This document shows, in pieces, positions 19,792 to 28,665 of a DNA stretch of 64,000 nt. This DNA comes from Sulfurimonas sp. (GTDB taxonomy: Bacteria; Campylobacterota; Campylobacteria; Campylobacterales; Sulfurimonadaceae). The notes beneath the pieces are model-generated. The model did not search any database. It was given only the letters and a program-made list of their open reading frames with translations, and was not told where the DNA came from. The stretch lies in NCBI RefSeq assembly GCF_028713515.1, contig NZ_JAQTOD010000005.1:36300-100299 (forward strand), in the 5' to 3' direction. The stretch's first letter is position 1. Each line of letters opens with the position of its first letter. Position numbers and translations under genes: made by a program.

Positions 19792-20436
19792 ATGAGATTG
19801 TCGTTTATATTGACAGTTGCCTTACTTGCTTTTTTTATGAGTGGATGTATGAGCAGAAGTCCACAGGCAAAGAATTCTGGCTTTTTTAAAGATTATAAAT
19901 CGTTTGAGAAACTTGTAGATTTTAACAAAAAATCAGACCATGAGATAGTTCTGAAAAAGAGTGCAAAAGAGTATAAAAATGTTATCGTTTCTGCCGTGCA
20001 GGTAATTTCGACAATTGAGCCAGAACAGCAAACTGCGTTACAGAAAAAACTTTATAAAGAGATAGGCGACTATTTGAATGCGGAGTATAAAAAAAGCATC
20101 CAAAACAGCGGTAAATATAGATTGGTTGAGAAAAGCGATGAGGATACTTTGGTGTTAGAGAGTGCAATTTCTGTTGTTGAGGTTCATCCAGATGATGAAA
20201 AATGGAGTCAATTTTCGCCAGTATCGTTGGGGCTTAGCGTAGTTTCTGCTAATGTTTATATGGATGGCGATGTTAGACTTTTGGGTGAAAAACGGTTAGT
20301 TGATGCTCAAACAAAAGAGGTTATTTCACAAAGCATGAGTGTAATAAAAGATATAAAGATAATACCAAAAGGTGATGAGTTGGAGCTTGAAGATCTTAAA
20401 CCAGCGCTTAATGAGTGGATAATGCACATAAAATAG
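19792..20436 (+). CDS. Lipoprotein resembling the DUF3313 family
   Basis: The N-terminal signal ends in a lipobox (FFMSGCMSRS), so the mature protein starts at Cys19 and is lipid-anchored. The mature domain of about 195 residues matches the general look of DUF3313 lipoproteins (YKSFEKLVDFNKKSDHEIVL and a late RLVDAQTKEVIS). The start follows AAAAAGGATAAAAAT. It is 11 bases upstream of the phosphoesterase gene. The function of this family is not established; membership is by pattern only. Confidence 0.75.
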   Translation: MRLSFILTVALLAFFMSGCMSRSPQAKNSGFFKDYKSFEKLVDFNKKSDHEIVLKKSAKEYKNVIVSAVQVISTIEPEQQTALQKKLYKEIGDYLNAEYKKSIQNSGKYRLVEKSDEDTLVLESAISVVEVHPDDEKWSQFSPVSLGLSVVSANVYMDGDVRLLGEKRLVDAQTKEVISQSMSVIKDIKIIPKGDELELEDLKPALNEWIMHIK

Positions 20437-20447
20437 GCAAATAGAAG

Positions 20448-21188
20448 ATGTCCCTGCAGGTAGGATGGAGATACTTTCCATTTAAGAGCGTTTTTATAGA
20501 TAGCGATGATTTGGTCTTTGGTGGTATAAAGATTGTCCAGCTATCAGATCTGCATTTGACAAAAAAAGTAAGTGTGAAGTACCTTGCAGAGTTAGTTGAA
20601 AAAATAAATGAGCTAGCTCCAGATTTGGTTGTTTTTACTGGCGACATATTGGAAGTCAATGCATTTGGTGTAAAAGAGCAGATAAAGACATTTGCTTCAC
20701 TAAACTCTCCAGCCTATTTTGTTAGCGGAAATCATGACATTATTTATGGGGTAAAACAGCTAGAGGAGCTCATGGAAAAAAGTGGCATCGTCTGTCTAGA
20801 TAATGCCATAGTTACAATAAAAATCAAAGAATTATTGATACAGTTGGTTGGACTAAGTGATAGATATGGTTTTTTAAAAGGTATAAAACGAATGCCAAAA
20901 GAGCTCTTTTTGAAATTAAATCCAGATTTACCGACAATTCTTTTAGCCCATCAACCAAAAGATGTAGAGCATATTGGCTCTTATCGTGTGGATATCCAAC
21001 TAAGCGGACACACACACGGCGGGCAATTTTTCCCATTTACCATTCTTGTAAAACTCTTTCAACCATATTTTTCAGGACTCTATAGATACAATAAAACAAA
21101 CCTATATGTTACAAATGGCTTGGGATATTGGGGTATAAAAGCTAGATATAAAGCCTCAAGTCAAATCCCAGTTTTAACGATTAATTAG
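20448..21188 (+). CDS. Calcineurin-like metallophosphoesterase (YaeI-type)
   Basis: This is a binuclear metal phosphoesterase. All five family motifs are present in order: QLSDLHL, FTGDIL, SGNHD, LLAHQP and LSGHTHGGQ. The 246-residue length, the C-terminal GLYRYNKTNLYVTNGLGYW segment and the phospholipid-type spacing resemble YaeI and LpxH-related enzymes. No signal peptide or transmembrane helix is evident, so it probably works at the cytoplasmic face. The substrate is unknown. Confidence 0.92.
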   Translation: MSLQVGWRYFPFKSVFIDSDDLVFGGIKIVQLSDLHLTKKVSVKYLAELVEKINELAPDLVVFTGDILEVNAFGVKEQIKTFASLNSPAYFVSGNHDIIYGVKQLEELMEKSGIVCLDNAIVTIKIKELLIQLVGLSDRYGFLKGIKRMPKELFLKLNPDLPTILLAHQPKDVEHIGSYRVDIQLSGHTHGGQFFPFTILVKLFQPYFSGLYRYNKTNLYVTNGLGYWGIKARYKASSQIPVLTIN

Positions 21189-21239
21189 CCTACCTCTAAG
21201 CCCCCTTATGTCATAGTTTCACAATAAAAAGGAGTTAAT

Positions 21240-21767
21240 ATGGCGGCAGGTTCTACGATATGCAAGGCGCAACTTAGTATTGCTGATATGGATAGGAACT
21301 ATTATGAGACACATGATGTCACGATAGCACAGCACCCATCAGAGACTGATTTGAGGCTTATGATTCGTCTTGCGGCTTTTGCTCTTAATGCATCCGAGAG
21401 ATTGGTAATTACTAAAGGTATCGGAGGCGATGATGAACCTGAACTGTGGGAGAAAAACTACGGCGGCGAGATAGAGTTGTGGATAGATTTGGGGCAGGTC
21501 GATGAGAAGCGGTTGCGAAAAGCTTGCGGCAGAAGCAAAAAAGTAATCGTTTATACCTACAACACTAACAGCGCAACAGCGTGGTGGAAGCAAAACGCGG
21601 CAACTTTTGCACGATTTAAAAATTTAAGCGTTATCCATTTGCACGCAGAGGGAATCGAAAAACTTTATGAGAGGTCAATGCGTCTTCAGTGCAATATCAG
21701 CGATAAGGAGTTGAGTTTGCATAGTGATAAGGGCGATGTGACGATAACTCAAGAGCAGTGGCAGTAA
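21240..21767 (+). CDS. yaeQ: YaeQ family protein
   Basis: The YaeQ family adopts a PD-(D/E)XK nuclease-like fold with no settled function. The 175-residue protein has the family features: an N-terminal beta strand STICKAQLSIADMDRNYYE, the ETDLRLMIRLAAFAL helix, GDDEPELWEKNYGGEIELWIDLG, and VIVYTYNTNSATAWW. The conserved acidic residues in the central region fit the nuclease-like active site. AAAGGAG precedes the ATG. It seems to be transcribed alone or with the genes before it. Confidence 0.9.
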   Translation: MAAGSTICKAQLSIADMDRNYYETHDVTIAQHPSETDLRLMIRLAAFALNASERLVITKGIGGDDEPELWEKNYGGEIELWIDLGQVDEKRLRKACGRSKKVIVYTYNTNSATAWWKQNAATFARFKNLSVIHLHAEGIEKLYERSMRLQCNISDKELSLHSDKGDVTITQEQWQ

Positions 21768-21872
21768 GAGAAAACTCTATCATTTGTGTTTAATTAATAT
21801 TTATGTTGTACAATAAACCAATATACATTGTGTTTATTTTTTAAAAAACAGTTATCAAAAGGAAATAAAAAA

Positions 21873-22343
21873 ATGAAGAAGTTTCTACTAGCTTTATGTT
21901 TAAGTGTTATGGCTCTGAGCGCAGGAGAGCTTGTTGTTGGTTCGCCTCTTGGTGCTTTAAATGAATTTAAGTTTGAGACCCCACAAGGGCGAGAGATGAA
22001 GATCTCTAAAAAACCAAAACTTATTATTGTTGCTTTTGAAAAGGATACCGGAGCGCTTGTAAATGAATTTTTGGCAACGAAAGAGCCATTTTATCTTATG
22101 AAAAATGGCTCCACTTTTATAGCTGATATTCATGAGATGCCGACACTTGTTACAAATATGTTTGCTCTGCCAAAACTAAAAAAGTATAAGCATCTTATCT
22201 ATCTTCATTATGATGAGAAATTTCATAAGGTTGTTCCGAACAAAAAAGATAAAGTAACACTTCTTTTTATAGATGGAGATAAAATTAAGAGCATCTCATA
22301 TATCTCTACAAAACAAGAGTTGCAATCAGCTATTGAAAAATGA
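21873..22343 (+). CDS. Exported hypothetical protein, 156 aa, first gene of the HCO-like operon
   Basis: The ORF track begins 15 codons upstream, but ATG at 21873 follows AAAAGGAAAT and starts a signal peptide MKKFLLALCLSVMALSAG. The mature periplasmic protein of about 138 residues has a possible thioredoxin-like pattern (PKLIIVAFEKDTGALVNEFL, then a C-terminal LLFIDGDKIKSISYIS) but no CxxC pair, so redox activity is not supported. It overlaps the permease gene by four bases (ATGA), tying it to the following ABC/HCO-like operon. Its role there is unknown. Confidence 0.75.
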   Translation: MKKFLLALCLSVMALSAGELVVGSPLGALNEFKFETPQGREMKISKKPKLIIVAFEKDTGALVNEFLATKEPFYLMKNGSTFIADIHEMPTLVTNMFALPKLKKYKHLIYLHYDEKFHKVVPNKKDKVTLLFIDGDKIKSISYISTKQELQSAIEK

Positions 22344-23413
22344 TTTCACTAAAAGCACTTAGTAAAAATCCATTTAAGAGTCTGCTAATATTTTCATCCA
22401 TCACTATTGCGGTGATGGCAATTTTTCTTATTAGTTCCGTTTCTGCTGGCATAATCGGGATGTACTCGAAGATGATTAAAACTGATGGGGATATCATCAT
22501 AACCCAAAAGGGTATCTCAGACACTTTTTTCTCAAATGTAGATATCTCACTTCTGGATAAAGTAAATGGCATAAAAGGGGTATCTGGCAGTTATGCGATG
22601 ATTGTCGGAGCTTCTCCTATCGGGCATATTCCCATTGCTGGGATTTACGGAACCACTAAAAATCACTTTTCTCACTATAGGCTTGAGAGCGGAGAGTACC
22701 CAAAAGATGGCGAGGTAATTTTAGGAAAAGGGCTGTCTAAACATTTTGTCACTAAAAGCATAAATGTTGGAAGCAAGAACTTTAAAATCTCTGGCGTTTA
22801 CAATAGCGATATTGGTTTTGAAGATGGCGGTGTTGTCATGAATATAGAGGATGCTGGCTTGCTTTTTAACCGCTCTGCGTCGTTTATTTTGGTATCTGTA
22901 AAAGAGCCAAAAGAGATAGATGATTTAGTAAAGAGCATCTCATTGTTGAGTAGTGACATTGAGGCAAAAACAACAAAGAGCTTTATAAAAGAGTACAACC
23001 AGTTTAAGATTATTGAAAATTCATCTTTTGTTATCTCATTTTTAGCCTTCAGTATGGGGCTTATGGGGATTGCTTCGGTTATGAGTATGATAGTAAACTC
23101 TCGAAAAGAGGAGTTTGGTATTATGCGGGCACTCGGGAAAAGTAGATTTTTTATTATCAAGAATCTCTTTTTTGAGACTCTGATTATGAGTATTTCGGCA
23201 TATATTTTTGCTCTCATCCTTAGTCTAATAATATTGACAATGCTCCCACACATCGAGATGCTTCAAGGGTATGTAAATGGCACGCTCTCTATGCAAACGG
23301 CACTTTTAGTTCTTATTTCTACTCTTGTTATGGCACTTCTGGGCTCTTTGATTCCTGCGTGGATTGCTTCTAAGACAGACCCTATTTTGCTAATAAATCA
23401 AGGATGCTCATGA
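22340..23413 (+). CDS. ABC transporter permease, FtsX/MacB/LolC type
   Basis: This 357-residue inner-membrane protein has the architecture of type VII ABC permeases: one N-terminal transmembrane helix (about 14-36), a periplasmic domain of roughly 190 residues, then three C-terminal helices with the FtsX-like sequence SMIVNSRKEEFGIMRALGKS. Such proteins use mechanotransmission to move lipoproteins, toxins or to control periplasmic enzymes rather than to import solutes. It overlaps its neighbours on both sides, so it is translationally coupled with the exported protein and the ATPase. Confidence 0.9.
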   Translation: MISLKALSKNPFKSLLIFSSITIAVMAIFLISSVSAGIIGMYSKMIKTDGDIIITQKGISDTFFSNVDISLLDKVNGIKGVSGSYAMIVGASPIGHIPIAGIYGTTKNHFSHYRLESGEYPKDGEVILGKGLSKHFVTKSINVGSKNFKISGVYNSDIGFEDGGVVMNIEDAGLLFNRSASFILVSVKEPKEIDDLVKSISLLSSDIEAKTTKSFIKEYNQFKIIENSSFVISFLAFSMGLMGIASVMSMIVNSRKEEFGIMRALGKSRFFIIKNLFFETLIMSISAYIFALILSLIILTMLPHIEMLQGYVNGTLSMQTALLVLISTLVMALLGSLIPAWIASKTDPILLINQGCS

Positions 23414-24033
23414 TAAAAGTTTCCAATATTTCGCACTTTTATGGTTCTGAGCAAGTGCTTTATGATATATCTTTTGAAGTAAAAGATGGCGAGTTTGTTT
23501 TTTTGAGCGGAGATAGCGGAAGTGGCAAATCTACACTTCTCTCTATTCTCTCCACGCTTCTAAAGCCATCTCATGGAGAGCTTTTTTTGGATAACACTCC
23601 GGTTGGGCAAATTGCAGATATTGACAAATTTCGTCAAAACAAGATAGGTTTTGTTTTTCAGTTTCACTACCTCATAAACTATCTTAGCATTTATGAAAAT
23701 ATTGCCCTTGCGGCACTTGATGATAAAAAGCAAAACATAAATGCTCTTTTGAGTGATTTGGGTATTTTGGAACTCTCCGCCCGCTATCCAAATGAGATTT
23801 CAGGTGGTCAGAGGCAGAGAGTCGCTCTTGCAAGGGCACTTATTAATGAACCAAAAATTATCTTTGCTGATGAACCGACTGGGAGTTTGGATTCTAAAAA
23901 TAGCAAAATTGTGTATGAGCTTTTGGCAAGAGCTTTAAAGCAGGGCACGACCGTTGTTGTCGCTTCACATGATTTAAAAGTCCAAAAGTACGCAACTAAA
24001 ACAGTAAGGCTAATAGATGGAAAAATTCAATAA
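23410..24033 (+). CDS. ABC transporter ATP-binding protein, LolD/MacB type
   Basis: This is the nucleotide-binding subunit for the preceding FtsX-like permease. It has Walker A GDSGSGKST, Q-loop VFQFHYLINYLS, signature EISGGQRQRVALARAL, Walker B KIIFADEPTGSLD and H-loop VASHD. The ORF track starts at 23404, but ATG at 23410 is better spaced from AAGGA and overlaps the permease stop (ATGA). Its own stop lies 17 bases inside the next gene. The 207-residue length is typical of LolD. Confidence 0.95.
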   Translation: MIKVSNISHFYGSEQVLYDISFEVKDGEFVFLSGDSGSGKSTLLSILSTLLKPSHGELFLDNTPVGQIADIDKFRQNKIGFVFQFHYLINYLSIYENIALAALDDKKQNINALLSDLGILELSARYPNEISGGQRQRVALARALINEPKIIFADEPTGSLDSKNSKIVYELLARALKQGTTVVVASHDLKVQKYATKTVRLIDGKIQ

Positions 24034-25558
24034 GCTTATTCATGACATTGTTCCTATTTGGGCATGGATATTTTTAGCATCTGTTTTTGTTGGAGCGCTC
24101 TATTCGGCGCAACTCATCGGTTTTACTCTTTTTGACAAAACGCTTCTTGAGCCAACAACTGCTCGCTCTTTGCATATAACGCTTATGCTTTATGGTCCCG
24201 TTATGCTCGCTCTTTCGCTCCTTCCTTTTGCGCTTTTTAGCAGAGATGGTTTAAATCTTGATGGCGCTGTTTTGCCACTAAAAACCTACTTCTTTTTATG
24301 GCATCTATTTTTATTTATGGCTGTTGTATCAATTTTGCTTGGCGTGCAGAGAGGTTTGCCATTTTATGATTTTGCTTATGAGCTCAACTTTATCCTAGCA
24401 TCTTCTGGTATTTTTTATATTGTTGCAATATTTAAAATCATTAAGCAATACAAGGTAGTGCCACTTTGGGTAAAAGTCTCTAAAACACTGCTTTTTATAG
24501 CTCCAATTTCGCTTTTAGTTTTAATGAATCCAACTTTTGGTCAAGTTGAAAAAACACTATCAGGTCCTCATGGCGACAATACGCTGGGTATGAGTTTTAC
24601 GCTGATTCCTCTTTTTTATCTTCTTATAAAACTTCACACAAAAGAGAAATTTATTCCAAAATGGCATATATTTTGGGTTTTACCGCTGGTTGCTTATGCT
24701 GCATCTATCGCAACTCGTATTTTTAGAGGTGAGCTATCTTATGGTGAAGAGTGGGTTTATCAGTGGCTGACTTTTGCTTATTTGCCTCTGCTTGTGAAGT
24801 GGTGCATAGATGCCAAGCTTACTCTTAGGTCAGATGCTTATCTCATCATCTCTATCTGGGCGTTTTTATTTGTCATGATTCAAGGAAATATTCTCTTTAT
24901 CCCGGAGATTCGTTGGGTTTTTCACAGAAATGATCTGGTTGTGGCACATGCTCATGTCGCCATCGGAGTTGGTATCTTTTTTATGGCGCTTAGTCTGCTT
25001 AGTTACTTCTACAAACTGCCTCAAAAGTTTGCAAATTTTTGGTTTTTAGTTGTGGGAGTTATATTTTTCTCGCTAACAATTGCTGGTTTTAGTGAAGCGG
25101 GATATATAAATCTTGACATAGTTTTGATGCTTCAAATACGCTTTGTAGGCGGAGTTTTAGCTGTTGGAGGGCTTTTTTATTTTATAACTAAAGAGATGAA
25201 ACTACCAAAAGCAAACGCACTGACACTTTACCATCTAAACGGTTTTGCCTCTGATGGTTTGGGTGCCATGATTTTGTTTTTATCTGCGCCGTTTTTGTTT
25301 GATTTTTTAGGGTTTAAATTTGCTCAAGAGTATTATCTTGTCTTTGGTTTTATGGGTTTTGTCGGTATCTTGCATCTGGTTGGAGTCTATAGAGATGCAC
25401 ATCTTTTTGCATGGCTCACCTCAATAGCTCGTCTTATCACAGGAACTATTTTCTTATCTCTCTTTTATCTTCACACTATTGATATATTAGGTCTGCTTGT
25501 CGGTTTTTATGATGTATCTTACGCACTAATTTATATGCTTTTTAGAAATCGCCTATGA
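24017..25558 (+). CDS. Divergent heme-copper oxidase subunit I-like membrane protein (possible gNOR-type)
   Basis: The 513-residue protein has about 12 transmembrane helices and aligns by eye with CcoN/NorB: RSLHITLMLYGP places His53 at the low-spin heme ligand of helix II, and AHAHVAIGVGIF places His311 and His313 at the helix X pair (high- and low-spin heme). The helix VI segment aligned to CcoN's GHNAVGFFLT reads GDNTLGMSFT, so Asp187 replaces the CuB-binding His. The helix VII HH pair is also absent: the aligned segment is ATRIFRGEL. It therefore keeps the heme ligands but not the usual CuB site. gNOR-type nitric oxide reductases of epsilonproteobacteria are known to alter these ligands, so a gNOR-like role is the leading guess, not a conclusion. 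It overlaps the ATPase gene by 17 bases. Confidence 0.72.
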   Translation: MEKFNKLIHDIVPIWAWIFLASVFVGALYSAQLIGFTLFDKTLLEPTTARSLHITLMLYGPVMLALSLLPFALFSRDGLNLDGAVLPLKTYFFLWHLFLFMAVVSILLGVQRGLPFYDFAYELNFILASSGIFYIVAIFKIIKQYKVVPLWVKVSKTLLFIAPISLLVLMNPTFGQVEKTLSGPHGDNTLGMSFTLIPLFYLLIKLHTKEKFIPKWHIFWVLPLVAYAASIATRIFRGELSYGEEWVYQWLTFAYLPLLVKWCIDAKLTLRSDAYLIISIWAFLFVMIQGNILFIPEIRWVFHRNDLVVAHAHVAIGVGIFFMALSLLSYFYKLPQKFANFWFLVVGVIFFSLTIAGFSEAGYINLDIVLMLQIRFVGGVLAVGGLFYFITKEMKLPKANALTLYHLNGFASDGLGAMILFLSAPFLFDFLGFKFAQEYYLVFGFMGFVGILHLVGVYRDAHLFAWLTSIARLITGTIFLSLFYLHTIDILGLLVGFYDVSYALIYMLFRNRL

Positions 25559-26463
25559 TATACTCGAGCGCTTTAGCACTTCTTTTAGGATTTGAGCTAA
25601 GCTACTATCTTCTAATCATTCAAACTGGAGTAGTGGCGCATTTTCACTCAGATATGCTGACTCTTTTTCCAATGTTTATGGGCGGTGTAGCAGGTACGAT
25701 TATGAGTGGTTTTTCTTGGGGGAAGATAACAAATCCAATTCATAAAATCATGCTGGCTCTTCTTCTGCAACTACTACTCTCTTTTTCATACCCAGAATAC
25801 AACCTTTTCACTCTTGTTTTGCTTGGTCTCTCTGTTGGAATGATGGCTCCTTTGGGGATTTATCTCTTTAAGTCACATCAGCAAAAAGAGCTCTTTTTTG
25901 CTCTGGCAATTGCTTATTCAACAGGTACATATCTTTTTAAGACTAGCGCAGACGGCAGAATTTGGATGGCGGTTTGCTTTACGCTAATTCCACTCTTTAG
26001 TGCGGTTGTGTTGCGAAAATATAGAGTTCAAACAGAAAATAAGAGAGAGTCATTTCCTATAGCTTCATACCTGCTTTTAATGTTATGGATACTTCTGGAT
26101 TCTAATCTTTTTGAGACGCTATTAAGACACAGCAACATAAATATATGGTCAAACTACACTTTTGTTATCATAGCTTTTCATATTTTAGGGCTTCTTGGTG
26201 GCTACTTTATAAAGATGCCAAATTACAAAAAACATATATTTATAGCTCTACTTTTTGTGGGGAGTTACTCTGTTTCATATCTTGAATTGCCTCTTGCGCT
26301 TGCAATGGTTTATCCGTTTGTTATCTCTTATTATAATGTTGTTGTTTTTACTACGCTGACAAAAGAGATGAGTTTAACGAAGCTCTCTTTTATGATGATT
26401 TTTGTTGGCTGGGTTGCATCTGGTGCTGGTTTAGCGATTGCCCTCGGTGGATTTTTCCATTGA
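25555..26463 (+). CDS. Polytopic membrane protein, 302 aa, unknown, partner of the HCO-like gene
   Basis: I do not recognise a family. About ten hydrophobic segments are visible with a few His residues near the N-terminus (GVVAHFHSDML) and a GGVAGTIMSGFSWGK segment. The ATG overlaps the stop of the HCO-like gene by four bases (ATGA), so it is almost certainly cotranslated with it. The loose pattern of small residues could suggest an MFS-like or second-subunit fold. Its function may be tied to assembly or electron supply for the HCO-like protein, which is inference from position only. Confidence 0.7.
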   Translation: MIYSSALALLLGFELSYYLLIIQTGVVAHFHSDMLTLFPMFMGGVAGTIMSGFSWGKITNPIHKIMLALLLQLLLSFSYPEYNLFTLVLLGLSVGMMAPLGIYLFKSHQQKELFFALAIAYSTGTYLFKTSADGRIWMAVCFTLIPLFSAVVLRKYRVQTENKRESFPIASYLLLMLWILLDSNLFETLLRHSNINIWSNYTFVIIAFHILGLLGGYFIKMPNYKKHIFIALLFVGSYSVSYLELPLALAMVYPFVISYYNVVVFTTLTKEMSLTKLSFMMIFVGWVASGAGLAIALGGFFH

Positions 26464-26490
26464 GTTGCAGTTTAAATTTAAAGGATAAAA

Positions 26491-27009
26491 ATGAGATATT
26501 TAGTTTTAGCATTATTTTTGGTATTTCCGCTTCTGGCTGGAAATTTAGAACTTAAAAAAGGTTCAGTTGCGGCTCACACAGAGATGGCAATGGATAAGAC
26601 AATTGATCCATCGAGCAATTCTCTTCATGGAGAAGTTAGTATGGATGGCGAGGATGTAACATCACTAAAGGGAAAGTTTTGGGTTGATTTGACTCTTTTT
26701 AAGAGTGATAACAGCAAAAGAGATACAAATATGTACAAAGATATGGCAACTGACAAGTTTAAAGTAGCATCTTTTACAATCTCTTCAGTTGTTAAGAAAG
26801 GTGATGGCTACGCAATCAATGGAGTTATGAATTTTCATGGAGTAGAAAAACCAATGAGTGCTGATGCAAAAATCAGTGCAAAAGATGGCGGGCTAACTAT
26901 AGAAGCAAAGTCAAAAATGTTATTTAGCGATTATGGCATGAAGATGCCGTGTATGGTTTTTATGTGTGTTCGTGATGAAGTTGACTTAACAATTAAGGCC
27001 AATTTTTAG
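26491..27009 (+). CDS. YceI-like periplasmic protein
   Basis: YceI proteins are small periplasmic lipocalin-like proteins that bind isoprenoids such as ubiquinone precursors. A signal peptide MRYLVLALFLVFPLLAG is followed by a beta-rich domain with the family pattern LHGEVSMDGEDVTSLKGKFWVDL, DKFKVASFTISS, GVMNFHGVEKPMS and a late short KMPCMVFMCVRDEVDL. Two Cys residues lie near the C-terminus. The gene is 27 bases after the membrane protein gene, so it may be in the same operon, which would fit a quinone link to the HCO-like protein. Confidence 0.87.
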   Translation: MRYLVLALFLVFPLLAGNLELKKGSVAAHTEMAMDKTIDPSSNSLHGEVSMDGEDVTSLKGKFWVDLTLFKSDNSKRDTNMYKDMATDKFKVASFTISSVVKKGDGYAINGVMNFHGVEKPMSADAKISAKDGGLTIEAKSKMLFSDYGMKMPCMVFMCVRDEVDLTIKANF

Positions 27010-27012
27010 CAT

Positions 27013-27030
27013 TAAGGGTGTGCACCCTTA
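27013..27030. terminator. Palindrome between convergent YceI and ZnuB genes
   Basis: TAAGGGTGTGCACCCTTA is a perfect palindrome between the two convergent stops. It can form a short stem in both directions and probably serves as a shared terminator, although no strong T-run follows. Confidence 0.5.
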
Positions 27031-27786
27031 ATTATTAACCTCTCTCTTTTTTTCCATAAACAAAACCAAGATTAGCGTTATAAGCGTACCTACAAATACA
27101 ATGCTATATCCAGTTGGCCAGTCGTAATGGTAGGATAAAAAAAGTGCTAGTGAGATGAAAAACCATCCGTAAATCCAGCCAAAAAGCAGTGGATTAAGTC
27201 GCTTTTGCAAAAGAGCAACTAGTGCCGGGGCAATTAAGAGTGTAAACACAACTAAAACACCAGCTAGTTGTACAGATGAGGTTACCGTAACTGATAAAAG
27301 CGAGAAGAAGAATAGCTCTTTAAAGAATCCACTTAGCCTTGGATAGAGCGTGTAGTAGAGCAGGGCGACAGCGCCGTATGTCAGTGCTGACTTTGTAACT
27401 TCACCGCTACTAACAAATAAAATATCATTTGCCATCAACTGTTTAAACAGCTCATCCCCACCACTTCCAGAGCTAAGAACAATCATCACCGCAGATGCGC
27501 CAAGCGCATAAAGAAGGCCTATAAAAGCCTCAACATGGCGAGTGTTTCGATTGGCGTATGTAATGAGTAGTGCTCCAGTGAGTGCAAAAATAAGACTCAG
27601 CAAGACCTGTTTTTCTCCACTAAAAAAAGTAGCACTTACGGCGATTCCAACTGCTGAGAGCTGACCAACGGCTAAGTCTGTAAAGATAACTCCTCTTTTT
27701 ATTATCTCAAGCCCAAAAATGGTATGAATTCCAACAAGTAAAAACGCTAAGCCTAGTGCAGGGAGTAGGATTTCTATGGTTGACAT
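27028..27786 (-). CDS. znuB: Metal ABC transporter permease, ZnuB/ManB-type
   Basis: The protein has eight or nine transmembrane helices and the pattern of ABC-3 family permeases for Zn2+ or Mn2+: GIHTIFGLEIIKRGVIFTDLAVGQ near the start and LAGVLVVFTLLIAPAL in the second half. The 252-residue length is typical. It overlaps the binding-protein gene. Unusually, no ATP-binding gene (znuC) is present in the operon, so the ATPase must come from elsewhere. Metal specificity cannot be read from the permease alone. Confidence 0.88.
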   Translation of the reverse strand: MSTIEILLPALGLAFLLVGIHTIFGLEIIKRGVIFTDLAVGQLSAVGIAVSATFFSGEKQVLLSLIFALTGALLITYANRNTRHVEAFIGLLYALGASAVMIVLSSGSGGDELFKQLMANDILFVSSGEVTKSALTYGAVALLYYTLYPRLSGFFKELFFFSLLSVTVTSSVQLAGVLVVFTLLIAPALVALLQKRLNPLLFGWIYGWFFISLALFLSYHYDWPTGYSIVFVGTLITLILVLFMEKKREVNN

Positions 27787-28655
27787 ATTTTTGCAACAAT
27801 CGTATCAAATAGCGCTTCAAGTGATGCTGTATTTGGCAATGCTCCAACATCATGAGGCAGGATAACCGCTTTCGCGCCTGACTTTTCAGCTATAAATTGT
27901 GCTGATTTTGTCTCATGATAATCATCTTGGATGATTAGTTTTATCTTCTCATTTCTAATCAATCCGATTAGCTCCATTGAGTGTTTAGAGTTTGGCGATA
28001 TTCCTGGAAGTGGCTCAATAGTAGAGGCTGTGCTTATGGAGTAGCGATTTAAAAAATAGCTGAAGAGTTCATGATACTGCACTAGTTTACTGTTTCTGCA
28101 AGACCCCATTTTACTATCCCATTGTGCTAGTTTTTCGCCCCAGTGCAGAGCAAATGCGTCATAATTTGCATGATAACTATTTTTATTTGCAGAATCTAAG
28201 TTTGAGAGTTTTAGCATAATCACTTTTGCTAAAGTTAGCATATTGTGAGGGTCTAGCGAGTAGTGTGGGTTTCCATCCCCATGAACATCGCCTCCAGCGC
28301 GAGATAAGTTTGTTGGTTTATCAATTAGTTTGATATATTTTGAGAGATCAAGATAACCTGATGCTCCTTGAATAATTTTAGGGTTGTTTGACTGCGCTAA
28401 AAGTGGTGGAATCCAACCAATCTCAAGGTCGCCACCATTTAAAATCAGCAAATCGCTATTTCGTAAAATTCCAATATATGAAGGTCTAGGAGTCACAAAA
28501 TGAGGATCAGATGAGGCTTGAGCGATAACGCTAACTTCCACTTTGTCTTTAGCGATTGTTTTTACTAGCTCCCCAATATATGGATAAGCCGCAGTTACAT
28601 GAACTGAAGCAAAGATAGGAAGTGAGCAAAATAGGGCTATTATAATTTTTTTCAT
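27774..28655 (-). CDS. znuA: Zinc/manganese ABC transporter substrate-binding protein
   Basis: This cluster A-I binding protein captures Zn2+ or Mn2+ in the periplasm. From ATG at 28655 (AAGGAG at 6-base spacing) it begins MKKIIIALFCSLPIFA, a signal peptide. Metal-site motifs are HFVTPRPSYI with the first His, NPHYSLDPHNM with the second, HELFSYFL with the third and a late Asp in QDDYHETKS. It lacks the long His-rich loop of E. coli ZnuA, although a short HGDGNPH stretch is there. The ORF-track start 12 codons upstream overlaps the porin gene. It is coupled to the permease gene. Confidence 0.9.
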   Translation of the reverse strand: MKKIIIALFCSLPIFASVHVTAAYPYIGELVKTIAKDKVEVSVIAQASSDPHFVTPRPSYIGILRNSDLLILNGGDLEIGWIPPLLAQSNNPKIIQGASGYLDLSKYIKLIDKPTNLSRAGGDVHGDGNPHYSLDPHNMLTLAKVIMLKLSNLDSANKNSYHANYDAFALHWGEKLAQWDSKMGSCRNSKLVQYHELFSYFLNRYSISTASTIEPLPGISPNSKHSMELIGLIRNEKIKLIIQDDYHETKSAQFIAEKSGAKAVILPHDVGALPNTASLEALFDTIVAKICQP

Positions 28656-28665
28656 CATGCTCTCC

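Noticed and set aside
22798-23253. 151-aa minus-strand ORF opposite the FtsX-like permease
   Set aside because: It is a shadow of a well-supported gene and has no family pattern.
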